Part shown: positions 23,116-33,739 of the stretch, one piece after another
How the letters are laid out: every line of letters starts with the position of its first letter
How positions within the stretch are numbered: position 1 is the first letter of the stretch
NCBI RefSeq assembly: GCF_000764305.2
Contig: NW_025931829.1
Coordinates: 62,001-126,000, forward strand
Source: Hyalella azteca
Lineage: Eukaryota > Arthropoda > Malacostraca > Amphipoda > Hyalellidae
Length of the DNA: 64,000 bases
Direction: 5' to 3'
Program-made: the position numbers and the translations under genes
The notes under the pieces: model-generated
The model's input: only the letters and a program-made list of their open reading frames with translations
What the model was told of the DNA's origin: nothing
Databases searched by the model: none

Positions 23116-26084
23116 ACTCGGAACACAATGGGCTTGGTCAGATCCAGCACCATTATCCAGCCGACAGTTCATGCGTGTCATTGTACGTATTTATTGCAGA
23201 TTATTTACGGTCATGCTCACGCTAATCGGTGCTAATTGGTCGCTTCATGTACCAAGTCATCGAACCCAGTGACCCGTAACTCTTCTCTGGCAATTGTTAG
23301 AACCAAATAACTTAAGGAGTCATACGCCTTAATTGTTCGACTCTGTGCCCACGCTTTGTCTGCCCCGAAAGATCGTATCTGCGGCACGGCAAAGAAAGAA
23401 TGGGTTGTTTTTAGCCTTCTATTCAGCACCTTTGGTTCAGAAAATGACACAGCGATATTATCAGGCGAAGATAGCAAAAGTTGAGCCATTGAGCGCGATC
23501 TTCGGTAAAAATCGTACTGCTACGATTCTAAGAAACGGATCCTCGCATACTTGGTCTCTTCCTTCCATTAGACCCTATGGTCTGCTCTGATTTTTTTTAG
23601 TTCGTTCGTAAATGCACGGTTTTGTTTAAGGCATTTTCGTTCCTGAAAACTATTGGCATCCGTTATTGAAATTTTTGGAATTGACATATATAGAAATAAT
23701 TTATAATCTTTTCCTTCTTATGTCATTTTTAAGCTTGCACAAATTCGGAAATAAATGTTGGAAGAAAAATGGTACAAATTCTGCTAGGAAATAAAGTTGT
23801 CTGTATGCACACTATTGAACAATTTTAAATATAATTCAACTTTAACTCATACGAAAAATTTGAAACGCCTCAATAATTAAAAAAAAAAGTAATAAAATAG
23901 GAAATTGCTTTCATTCCATGTCCGAATAAAGGAATTATGAGGCAAAAAGCGGGACATAATTGGTGTGAAAATTCACGAAATTGGTGCATCGGCTTGCAAC
24001 TGGGATCGGTAAAAATTCCTAAATGGTCCACTATGGATAATTCCGAGGCCGTTGTGCGAAAATACGATTGTCTGGGAGCTTGGCAGAGCGTTTGCACCGG
24101 GAATGTTGTGTGCCCGTGCATGCGATGTTCAAAACCATGAACGATTCTCTCTTAGCCACCGCCACGTGTTGCTGATGATGCATAGCACCCTGTATTAGCA
24201 AATAGCTTTACTAATTTATCCCTTTAAAATATTTCATTTTAGAGAAATTATTCAAAAGCTGTATAGATCACGATGGCATCTTAGGAAAATTCTAAAGTAA
24301 AACTTAGATAACTTTTCAATTAACACTTCTAAAGTGAGTTTTTAGACATTTCTGCTGATAATTCTAGAAGCCTATATGGAATTTTAGTTATAAAACAGAA
24401 AAAATTTTTAGTATATGAATTAATCTCAAAACAATATCTGAATATGGTATTATTTCGTAATTAGAATGAGATTCGTATATTCTAATGAGTTGAAATGACT
24501 GTAGCTTAAAACTGGTAGCTCCTACACAACAACCCCAATGTACTAATAATTAATAGTGAATTAAATAGAATAAAGTTTCCGCTAAATCCTGGAACTTGCG
24601 AATGGCTCCGAGGTTGTTTCCGAGCTCTTTGCCCGGTGAATATGGAGCTATTATTGCAATATTGAATGTTACGGCATCTCTTATGGAAGATTTCGGAGAG
24701 CTCATGAAAGCTATTATAAAGTGCACTTCTATAGTGCCTTATTAAAGCCTGCTGTTGCCGGTGTTTGTTTCTGCGGAGTTGAACGTTAAATTGAATTAAA
24801 TTCCATGTCACATGCGAACGCACATTCAATAACGGGAAAAAAATGTTTACTCAACATCAAATGTTAACTTTAATCAATTTAAGTACAAATCTGATGGAAT
24901 AATTATGACGAAACATAAATTTACAGCTTCCACTTTTAGTGGCGGGATTTTAATGGAGATGTCAGAGCTCAGCTGTAAGGAATGTATTTAGGATTAACGA
25001 AAAATGGCTTGCCAATAAAATATTCCCAGAGAATTAAAAACCAAAAATTGAGTCTTTATTACTACAAAGGAAAAGTGAATACTCAGTATGCTACAAAAAG
25101 AAGTCTTTTTCTATTAGCAATCGTCTCTAAGTATAATAAAAAAATTCAATTATTTTCAAATTTTTTATTTACCTATTTTTTATTTCCCTAAAATAAATAA
25201 AAAATGTCCCATCTCTGCAATTTTTTCACTATTAAAGCGCAGCTCCTGGAGATTACTTTGAATATAATTCTAGGAAACTTTAACGCATATTCGCCATAAA
25301 AATTCGTTCGAAATCACGAAACATATTCAATTAAGGAAAGCTTACAGTTAAGTTATAAATAGGATTTTTATTGGAATTTGGTTCTTCATATCAAATTTAA
25401 AAGTAGATATACCACAACCTTGTTGGATGAGAGATCTCCCCTACAGTTGGGATACAACTCAAAATTTATTTAATCCCTTAAATAATGAAGTGTGTATTAA
25501 AGAAAACGTAAAATAGCATCGCATAAAATCATGCTATCAAAAAATGATTGTCGTCTCAAATTGACCTTGAACCACATAATTCATTCAAACCCAGTCTCTG
25601 GTCAGGACCATCAAAACGCCCACGTTTTTATCCATCAAAAGCAAAGCGAGATTTGACGGCGCAACGACGCGTGCATCAATAAGCATGCTCCATTTGGAAC
25701 ATTAATGGAAAAATGTTCGGTGATTTTTCCGCAATAATGGTTTCGCAGCAAAGTACTGGGTTTGGGAGGTGGTGTGCAATTCTGCATTCTGACTACTGCA
25801 TTTGTGGCATACCTATTGTACATCAGCTATTCTTGCTCCGAATTTTAAAACATCGCTTCCTTTGTTTAGTTTTGTTGTGCATTTTTTCCATATTAATACG
25901 TACAAATTTTATTTATATATTTCGACGGTTGTTGAGTCTTTACCGGTTCTACATTAAAATTTTTTTTAGATATCTAGCTCACCGAGTCTCCTTCTCGGTG
26001 TAAAAGTAATGCAGTTTAAACGAGTGCAGAATATTGTCATGCGCGAAAAAATAATATCCTTCTATATTCCCGTCCAAGAATGAA
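23116..26084. other. Unannotated stretch
   Basis: ORFs of 80-107 codons occur at 23232-23489 (minus), 23333-23590 (plus) and 24506-24829 (minus), overlapping or isolated, without recognised motifs. The remainder is AT-rich. Confidence 0.4.
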
Positions 26085-26123
26085 TATCTTTTCTAAAAAT
26101 CCAAACGATTTTTAGAAAAGATA
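26085..26123. other. Perfect 17-bp inverted repeat (hairpin), 5-nt loop
   Basis: TATCTTTTCTAAAAATC (26085-26101) and GATTTTTAGAAAAGATA (26107-26123) are exact reverse complements around CAAAC. No coding context is seen. It may be a foldback element remnant or a cruciform-prone site. Confidence 0.9.
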
Positions 26124-28199
26124 AAAGAAAAAACATGAGCCCAGCTGCCTTGGCCTTCCAATTTCGCCAAATTGGATTACGACGCACGGATTAAATCCGC
26201 TACGGCGATTGATGGATACACAGACAAACGCAAATTCTTAAAAATATTAACAAAGTTAGAATTTCGTAAAAATTTGAAACAAAAAAAAAACGGTGTGGGC
26301 TTTGCCTATCGTTGAAGAAATGGTAAAAGTTCTACTGGGGATCCGAGTTCGTTAATTTTAACACTAACATTAAAATAAGCGTAAATATTCAGGATGAATT
26401 TCACCTGACGAATTCTTCCATCTAACTTCCTTTTCGAGTTAACTGAATAATAAATGAATTTTACCAGAATGAATGAAACCAGAAAAATTATATTTTCAAA
26501 TTAATAAAATTTTCATTACCAAGAAACCTCCACAGCTATTTATAGAATCGTACAATTTCAATTCATGAACGTTTTCTCGAACCATCAAGACAAAACAAAT
26601 TATAAACAATAGACAAAATTTACACTCGTAATTTTTGCAGACAATTTTCGATCACTCAAGCAACTAGCAATTACGCGTATAGTTCCAAACCTATACCTCA
26701 AAATTGCATTCATTATTTTACGTAAGATGAATGATTTCTTATACAATTTTAAAGAAATTCGTAAATATTTTAAGAAGTTCGTCATAAAAAAACATCAAAA
26801 ATTGTTATATAGTTAAAATCAAGACAGTTCAATTGCTCTGTTAGAAATAATTATTTTACTGTGACCAGAATAATTTTTCTGTCATCTTAATAGCTTTCCT
26901 CCAACCATAAAATTTTCTATCACCGATGTAATATTTCTGATACCATATTTCTCTTATTCTAACCATAATTATTTTCAAATTTAAGGACTGAGCTTCTAGT
27001 AAACACTCCAATCAGCAATCAAACCCACATTCAGAAGTTAGGCGTATTCAACTTCGGTTTCAAAATTTGAAATTTTTAAACTGAAAATTTTTTTCAGTTT
27101 AGAACCAGACATCAACAGCTGCAAATTAATTTTTATTGAAATATATAAACAGAGCCACTTTTTTACCGTTCATAATCGTAATTTATATCTTAGATTAGCG
27201 AAGGTCTCATAAATACCGAGCAAGACAAAGATTACGAGCAATGTTTTCCGGCGCTTGCATCATGTGACCCGCACACAAAATATTAAGGCAAAATATTCAA
27301 TGTTTTGGTCGCTGCTTGCGTGCTAATTAATAGGATCAGTCATAACGACAATCGAAATAAAAAAATCCTTTTTATATTCCGATCATTTAAGGAATGTTCA
27401 CACACATGAAAACGAACGAAAAATCAGTGAGAAATTTACAAAAAACGTTTGGACATGAACAGAAATTGAAATGAAAAATGTATGAAAATTAATGCAGAAC
27501 TAGTTTTATACAATACAATTTTTTGTGTATGCATGGAAATTCTACAAGAAAATTGAGGAAAATGTACGAAAATTTTCAATACGATGAAGAAAATGAGAAA
27601 AAATGAACGAAATTTGAAAGGAAATGCATGTAAACGTGTAAAAAATGAGTGAACTCTATTTTGAAAATATCTGAATGTAAATTGAATGTTCTCATAAATT
27701 TCTCAAATGTGAATCAATGAAGACGATGTTTGTTCTTCAGACTGAATGATAAAATCTGATGATGGTATCCGTGATATCAAAGGAAAGGATAAACATACAG
27801 AAGTTCCGGAATAAAACGGACCTTAAATAAACGTTAAAGAAAGTGGTTGAATGTGGTGTCTTCAAAATGTGGATGCACTTAAATGAGCAGTTATTTATAC
27901 AAAACAATTTATTCGTATCCATTTAATTCGTTAAAACTTGACTTGCTTCAAAGAATATGAGCAACTTATTGAACCCACTCATAACATTCATTCATGCAAA
28001 GCAATATATTTCCGATTTCAAAGAACTTGAGTAAATAATTCACTGCATAACATTAATTATCTAATTTATTTGCGTGCGCAAAAAAATCGAAATTACGAGT
28101 GCTTTCCCAAGCACACGAATGCCAGCCTCTATAAATAATTAAAAGGACGTTAATAATTAGCAAATACTTCAAGATATTGCCTAACATTTCTGAGAACAT
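26124..28199. other. Unannotated, very AT-rich stretch
   Basis: No gene, array or TIR element was recognised. AT content appears among the highest in the window. Confidence 0.45.
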
Positions 28200-28587
28200 G
28201 AACGCTTACCACCGCTAAATATTCAAAAGCCAGTAGATATTTCATGATATTTAATTATATTCTGAATGCGTGCCACGCTAAAAATTCAAAAGCGGCCGTA
28301 TATTTCATAATATTTCTGAATGCCTGCCGCGCTAAATATTCAAAAACTGCCGTATATTTCATAATATTTCTGAATGCCTGCCACGCTAAATATTCAAAAA
28401 CTGCCGTATATTTCATGATGTTTCTGAATGCCTGCCACGCTAAATATTCAAAAGCAGCCGTATATTTCATAATATTTCTGAATGCCTGCCACGCTAAATA
28501 TTAAAAAGCTAGCTGATATTTCATCATATTTCTGAATGCCTGCCACGCTAAATATTCAAAAGCGACCTAATATTTCATGATATTTGG
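28200..28587. repeat. 54-bp minisatellite, about 7 copies
   Basis: The motif GCCTGCCACGCTAAATATTC recurs every 54 bp (for example CCACGC at 28381 and 28435), with a TATTTCATAATATTTCTGAA half. The first copies have indels. 54 bp keeps the frame, giving mirrored ORFs on both strands (28244-28504 plus, 28255-28470 minus) that are artefacts. Confidence 0.95.
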
Positions 28588-28730
28588 AGTGGAGCGCCTA
28601 AGGCAGACAGGCGCACTGCAGGGCTGCTGTTCACGCTCCACGTCAGATCCCTAATGAGCTTACGGGCCCGGCTTGTCCCCCCAGCGGCGGCCCTCAAACG
28701 CAGCGCCGCTGCCTCCTGCTATACTACATA

Positions 28731-29033
28731 GACGTGTACATGAGGTGATGACGTGTACATGAGGTGGTGACGTGTACATGAGGTGCTGATGTGTACATGA
28801 GGTGATGACGTGTACATGAGGTGATGGCGTGTACATGAGGTGCTGACGTGTACATGAGGTACTGACGTGTACACGCGGTGCTGACGTGAACATGAGGTAC
28901 TGACGTGTACACGCGGTGCTGACGTGAACATGAGGTGCTGACGTGTACATGAGGTGCTGACGTGTACATGAGGTGCTGACGTGTACATGAGGTGCTGACC
29001 TGTACATGAGGTGCTGACGTGTACACAAGGCGC
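28731..29033. repeat. 19-bp minisatellite, about 16 copies
   Basis: Consensus GACGTGTACATGAGGTGCT repeats every 19 bp, for example at 28921 and 28940. Variants alternate: TACATGAGG, TACACGCGG and AACATGAGG. 19 is not a multiple of three, yet all three minus frames stay open for over 100 codons (VHVSTSCTRQHLMYTSAP-like), which is why long ORFs appear. Confidence 0.97.
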
Positions 29034-29140
29034 AAGATTCTGAGCAGTACAAACCGTACCAGAAATTTCAAACAAATTGAATTTTGCTTTCGTATCGTGA
29101 GGGCGTAAATGGTCTTTCCAAGCTTCCAGAAGAATCTGAG

Positions 29141-29411
29141 TAGACATTAGCGCACACGACCAAGCCAAGTAGACATTAGCGCACACGACCAAGCCAAGTA
29201 GACATTAGCGCACACGACCAGGCCAAGTAGACATTAGAGCACACGACCAGGCCAAGTAGACATTAGAGCACACGACCAAGCCAAGTAGACATTAGAGCAC
29301 ACGACCAGGCCAAGTAGACATTAGAGCACACGACCAGGCCAAGTAGACATTAGAACACACGACCAAGCCAAGTAGGCATTAGAGCACACGATCAGGCCAA
29401 GTAGACATTAG
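29141..29411. repeat. 29-bp minisatellite, left block, about 9.4 copies
   Basis: TAGACATTAG starts at 29141 and recurs every 29 bp to 29402, with CACACGACCAAGCCAAG between. Variants are GCGCACAC versus GAGCACAC and ACCAAGCC versus ACCAGGCC. The same unit resumes at 30040 after a 628-bp segment. Confidence 0.97.
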
Positions 29412-30039
29412 GGATGCGCAGCCGTAGGCCACAAATTTTACTCTTAAATAAGCCCTGGAGCCAACGCCTAGCTTCACCATGCATTAACTTTACTCAGCCT
29501 TAGAACTAGAAGCCGTAGACTACGCTTGAACTCCGTAATTCAGACAAGCAACACACTGCCGAAAGATAATAGAGTCGTAGGTCTTCAGCCACTGCTTAAG
29601 CATGCTCGCTCATAAGCAGGCAGTTCCCCACCCGGCTGTACCTACTCCGGCCTAACCTCTTCTGGCCTAACCTATTCACGCTGTCCCGGCTCACAACCTT
29701 CTTGCAGCCAATGACTGGCTCTACCAGCACACTTGGACCGCCTTTCTATCATCTTGCTGCCAATGAGGTTATGTTATGTCCGCTCGGGTTTGTTTTGAGT
29801 GGAGAAAGGTTGCAGCTCGTTTAGGTTAGGCCTGAAGAGGTTAGGCCAGATGAGGTTTGGCCAGATGCAGTATGGCCATGTTTACCTTTGGCAAGCTTAT
29901 TTTGTGGCTGTGGACATCGGGCGCTATGGCATTGAGCACTTGACTTCATAGGCCGTTATGCACCCTAGCGTTCTTACCTATGGAAAGGAAAGTGAACTAA
30001 GTGAGAAGTATGGCAAAGCTGGCCTCCGGCATGCGCCAC
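29412..30039. mobile_element. Putative 628-bp insertion splitting the 29-bp array, with an 8-bp flanking duplication
   Basis: The 29-bp array stops at GACATTAG (29404-29411) and resumes at GACATTAG (30040-30047). An 8-bp target-site duplication would fit a hAT-type element, whose transposase makes 8-bp duplications. The left end after it reads GGATGCGCAGCCG and the right end CGGCATGCGCCAC. Read inward, GCGCAGCCG and GCGCATGCCG match with one gap, a weak terminal inverted repeat. Internally, GGCCTAACCTCTTCTGGCC (about 29650-29668) has a near-perfect inverted partner, GGCCTGAAGAGGTTAGGCC (about 29828-29846). No transposase ORF is present, so it would be non-autonomous. The alternative is that the arrays were always separate and GACATTAG is simply part of the repeat unit. 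Confidence 0.5.
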
Positions 30040-30166
30040 GACATTAGAACACACGACCAAGCCACGTAGACATTAGAGCACACGATCAAGCCAAGTAGAC
30101 ATTAGAGCACACGATCAAGCCAAGTAGACATTAGAGCACAAGACCAAGCCAAGTAGACATTAGCGC
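30040..30166. repeat. 29-bp minisatellite, right block, about 4.4 copies
   Basis: Same unit as 29141-29411: TAGACATTAG at 30067, 30096, 30125 and 30154, with a first copy beginning at 30040. ACGATCAAGCC is the common variant here. Confidence 0.95.
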
Positions 30167-31596
30167 AGTCTTTCTTTCGCAGAGGAAATCCAAGTTTTCA
30201 GCTTACCGCAAGCAGCGCTGCAGCTGTTGCTGGAATTGTAAGTTATTGCAACAGTTGCAATTTGCAGGCGAAGACAAGCGGACAGAGTTAGAGGCTGCGA
30301 AACCAAGGCTAATTTGAAGCCTACTGCAAGTGCTGTAGTTTTATTCCCTAAACTTCAGGAAATAACATTAATTCCTTCACTTTCGTTAGCAATTTTATAA
30401 GCTGAAAATAATGCATATTGAAGGAAATCAGGAAAAAAATCTAGTTGAAGCTAGCAGGAAGAATAACTGTCTATGTTTTCATAGACAGTCTTTTCAATTT
30501 TTCTCGTCTCTCAGTCCTGCTGGAAAAGAAAACACTTAAAAATTCACTCTCATGTTTATGAAAGAAATAACTGAGAAGTAATTTCAGCAGGAAATTTGTG
30601 CCGTAAATTTTATTCTAGATATCAATAAAAAAGTAGCATACACGTGTAAATAGTAAGGTAAATTAGTTCAATCAAGAATTGCATGTTTTTTATCCAAACA
30701 CTCAACGATTGTTTAAAATAAAACAGGAGCCTGTACGAGAGCTAGTGCTTCAATTTTGAATCAATAGTACTTGAATCGTTGATAAATCATCACCCAGAAT
30801 TCAATAATAAAAATTAATGGGTCACACAGTCCAAATATTGAAACACTGTCTACTCGTAGCACTGATACGCCTTTTTCAGGGCCAACTCGGTCAGGATGAC
30901 ACAAAAGGGCAAAAAAGTGCACAGTTTTTTGGACAACGTCTAACTCATTCCTCTGTGTGTTAATATTCGCCCCGATTCCAGTTACGTATATATTCTATGG
31001 TGTACTTGGTAATAATTAAGAAACTGAAGACGCACAGCAAAATTATTTCTTATAAAATAGCAACTATAGTCTGACTAGATCACCGTACTTCAATATTAAT
31101 ACGCAGTAATTGTCTAGCTTAAAAATAAATATGCTATACTTTTCAGTTAATCCATGTGAAATTTGTGCGCATTTTACTCAGTTAAAAATTTATATTCTTT
31201 AGTTAGTATAAGCGCGAAGTGTGTAACTACGTTTTTTAAAGTGTTGAACTAGTGCGAGTAACACGCTATGTTCTCGTTAGTCCCAGATCCATCCTTAACA
31301 ACCAGCCGGGAAACCATAGCAACTCTGACACTCAAAGGTAACCCAGCAACACCAGCCTACAGGGGCCACCACGGCCAGAGATCCTGCAACGCCCTGCGCT
31401 GCCAGAGATCCTGCAGATCCCATCCTTTGATCACACGACCGCTTCAACTTAGCACACATATTGCCCTGATCGAGAAGAACATGTTCAGGTCTTTTTACGT
31501 CATTTTTCAAGTACATGTACATTTTTCTATCATTTTGTTCGTAAATCTTCGTTTCCACTGTTCATTTTTACTTATCATACCATCACCAAGCCGTAC
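30167..31596. other. Unannotated stretch with one small hairpin
   Basis: ACTGTCTATG and CATAGACAGT form a perfect 10-bp hairpin with a TTTT loop at 30466-30489. No gene is supported. Confidence 0.45.
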
Positions 31597-31632
31597 TAGT
31601 GCATACTAGTACGCTAGTGCATACTAGTACGC
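31597..31632. repeat. 18-bp direct duplication
   Basis: TAGTGCATACTAGTACGC occurs twice back to back (31597-31614 and 31615-31632). It contains the palindromes ACTAGT and GTAC. Confidence 0.85.
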
Positions 31633-31887
31633 TTATGCGAGTGTCAGTCATTGATAGCATAACAATAAATAAGTTTTAACTAAAGGCTTTTGGTATTATC
31701 AAAAAGCCCTCTCTCTGTCGCAAGCCGACATCTACGGAGCAAATATTTCAATGTTTCCAAGTTGAATTTTCGAGCCAATTTCTTAATATTTTCGCTCGAC
31801 AGCTCCTTGAGTCGACTTGACCTCAGCTCACCTTCGTAGAGTTCGCACGGGCAATTTTTATATAGAATTCGTGAGATTTCCTGTAAT

Positions 31888-31945
31888 GCTATTATCTAGG
31901 GAGATGTTGTTATCTAGGGAGATGTTGTTATCTAGGGAGATGTTG
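31888..31945. repeat. 18-bp minisatellite, 3 copies
   Basis: TTATCTAGGGAGATGTTG is repeated three times in exact register. It reads NISLDN on the minus strand within a 70-codon ORF that has no other support. Confidence 0.95.
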
Positions 31946-33434
31946 TTGCGGCCGTGACATAAAAAATAGGAGCTTACGATATTTCCGTGAACAATTTTCT
32001 GGACGCTATAGCTGATAACACGTGAAGAATATCCAGCCATGTTCGTCAAACCAGCGTGTGAACTGTGCAAATTCGAAGTAAATCACTTTACTAAACTGTT
32101 TTTGTACATTTGATTTCATTAGTTAATATCTCTAATCACTTATTAATACAATAGCCTGCCAAATAATAGTTCGAAACAATTGAAAAAGCAGCAATTAAAT
32201 TACAAAGGATATTCAATTTTTATTCGAAAATCTGACGCTAAAAATATGAACGAGATTAGGTAAACGCAGTTAATTCTCTCTTCGGTGGAAAAATAACAAC
32301 CATTTATTAAATGAACTACTAAAGTTTAAAATGACACATCTAACAATATTAGTGAATTATTCATTATGGTAGAATAAAAACCAAATATAATGAAAAATAT
32401 ACAAACCACTACATTTACCTTCATATCTTGATTTTAACGACAGATAAAATGATATTATTCACAGCGGCAACAATATTTCCACCTGAGGAACTATGATACC
32501 ATCAAAAGATAAATAACAAGAGGGACTGAAATAGGAATAATGAATATTTTCGTCATGGTGACGTTGGCGTGAAATAATATCATGATTTAGGCAGTTCAGC
32601 TGATCCTCCAAAGCGAGGGATTAGCGAAGGAGCAAATGGGGGCTCAAGAGGTTTAATCCCACAGGGTTGACCACTCCCAACGATCCCCTTTATACATGCG
32701 CGCGGGGCTGAAACTCGACGCACTGACAATTGCGTGCAACTCGCTCAGCTGAACTGAGAAATGAAGTTTTGCACGGTCACGTATTTGTGAAATTATATGG
32801 AACGAGTTTCGCGCGATGTTCTGCACTGTAAATTAAATGCAGTCAATTTAATGCAAAATTCTGAACGTTAAATTATGCTCGGTTATATGAAGGCTACGTT
32901 CTGTTCCAGAATTCTATGCGTTGGAATTTTCGCAACATTATTCGCAGTAACATCACGTGAGAGTCTCTTCGCAGAAGAAGGCTCAATGTCATTTCCGTAA
33001 AATCCAGTATATGAAATACTGAACTTTATAATAATATAATCTCAAATGTAGCGAGATGATAAATTCTGACCAGCTTGTAGAACAAATCACAATACAAACC
33101 CAAAATGAAGTTTCGAAATTCGAAAAATTCAGTCTCTTAATAAAATCGAATGTTCGAAGCATGATTAAAACCAGAACTAACACTAACTCGTAAGAAATAT
33201 TGTAAAAGATCATCCAAAATATAAAAATATTTCGAGATGAAAGCATATACTTTTTTTCTGAGTGTCGCACATTCGCAGATGCGGCGGCCAACGTTGGTTA
33301 GGTTGCCTAATCTCGACGCCCTCTTGGGAGAAACGACGCGATCTACGGAGGCTTTTGGTTCCCCTTCACGGCTAAAAGGAAAATTTCAGGGTGCTTCCTC
33401 AAGTGGCAAAAATGGAAATCCCCATTACGCTTAC
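31946..33434. other. Unannotated stretch
   Basis: Mostly AT-rich. A less AT-rich patch at about 32580-32760 holds no ORF or recognised RNA. A minus ORF at 32989-33291 has no supporting features. Confidence 0.4.
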
Positions 33435-33739
33435 TTGTCTCTTCAAAGCCAACCTCATCACTCAGTTTTGTTGTAAAAATCAGCTGTGTCTGGTCGCCAT
33501 TGTAAAATGTCTGTGCCTCAAAGGGCTCTCGTTCCATCACTTTCTTTGGCACGAACCAGCCGCTGGGTGCGCGCAAAATGAAACCCTCTGCTTCCTCAGG
33601 CTGGTACTCAATGGGGAATTGGATTCGATTGAACGTGTGGTGTTTTTTTAGCCCAGTCATATTCACAGGCAGTGGAAAGTTGAAAGATTTTCCGTTCGAC
33701 TCCGTGGTGCGCAATATGAAGAGGGAGCGATCGACGCAC
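33435..33739 (-). CDS. Putative internal coding exon of an unidentified protein
   Basis: Function not recognised. On the minus strand a frame is open from beyond 33739 to a stop near 33343. Reading 5' to 3', CTGAAGCAG precedes GTGCGTCGATC (exon start 33739). ACAA|GTAAGCG gives a near-consensus donor, ending the exon at 33435. The 305-nt stretch encodes about 101 residues of ordinary protein-like composition, with few low-complexity runs: CVDRSLFILRTTE, then FNRIQFPIEYQPEEAEGF, ILRAPSGWFVPKKVMEREPF, and FYNGDQTQLIFTTKLSDEVG. Mixed hydrophobic/charged alternation suggests a beta-rich fold. The upstream pyrimidine tract is modest. Two opposite-strand ORFs cover the same bases and look like shadows. 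This is the best protein-coding candidate in the window apart from the LINE, but no neighbouring exon was found. Confidence 0.45.

Noticed and set aside
22546..23181. 211-codon minus ORF, the longest in the window
   Set aside because: It covers the 40-bp array and its period-three cycling, with no start context or domain.
28660..29192. Three minus ORFs of 115-157 codons with repeated HVSTSCTRQHLMYTSAP-like text
   Set aside because: They are the three frames of the 19-bp array. The same peptide text appears in each.
29141..30166. CRISPR-like look of regular repeats
   Set aside because: Units follow each other directly, with no unique spacers, and the genome is eukaryotic.
32580..32760. Possible tRNA or other small RNA in a GC-richer patch
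   Set aside because: No cloverleaf with a GTTCGA-type T arm and matching acceptor ends could be drawn.
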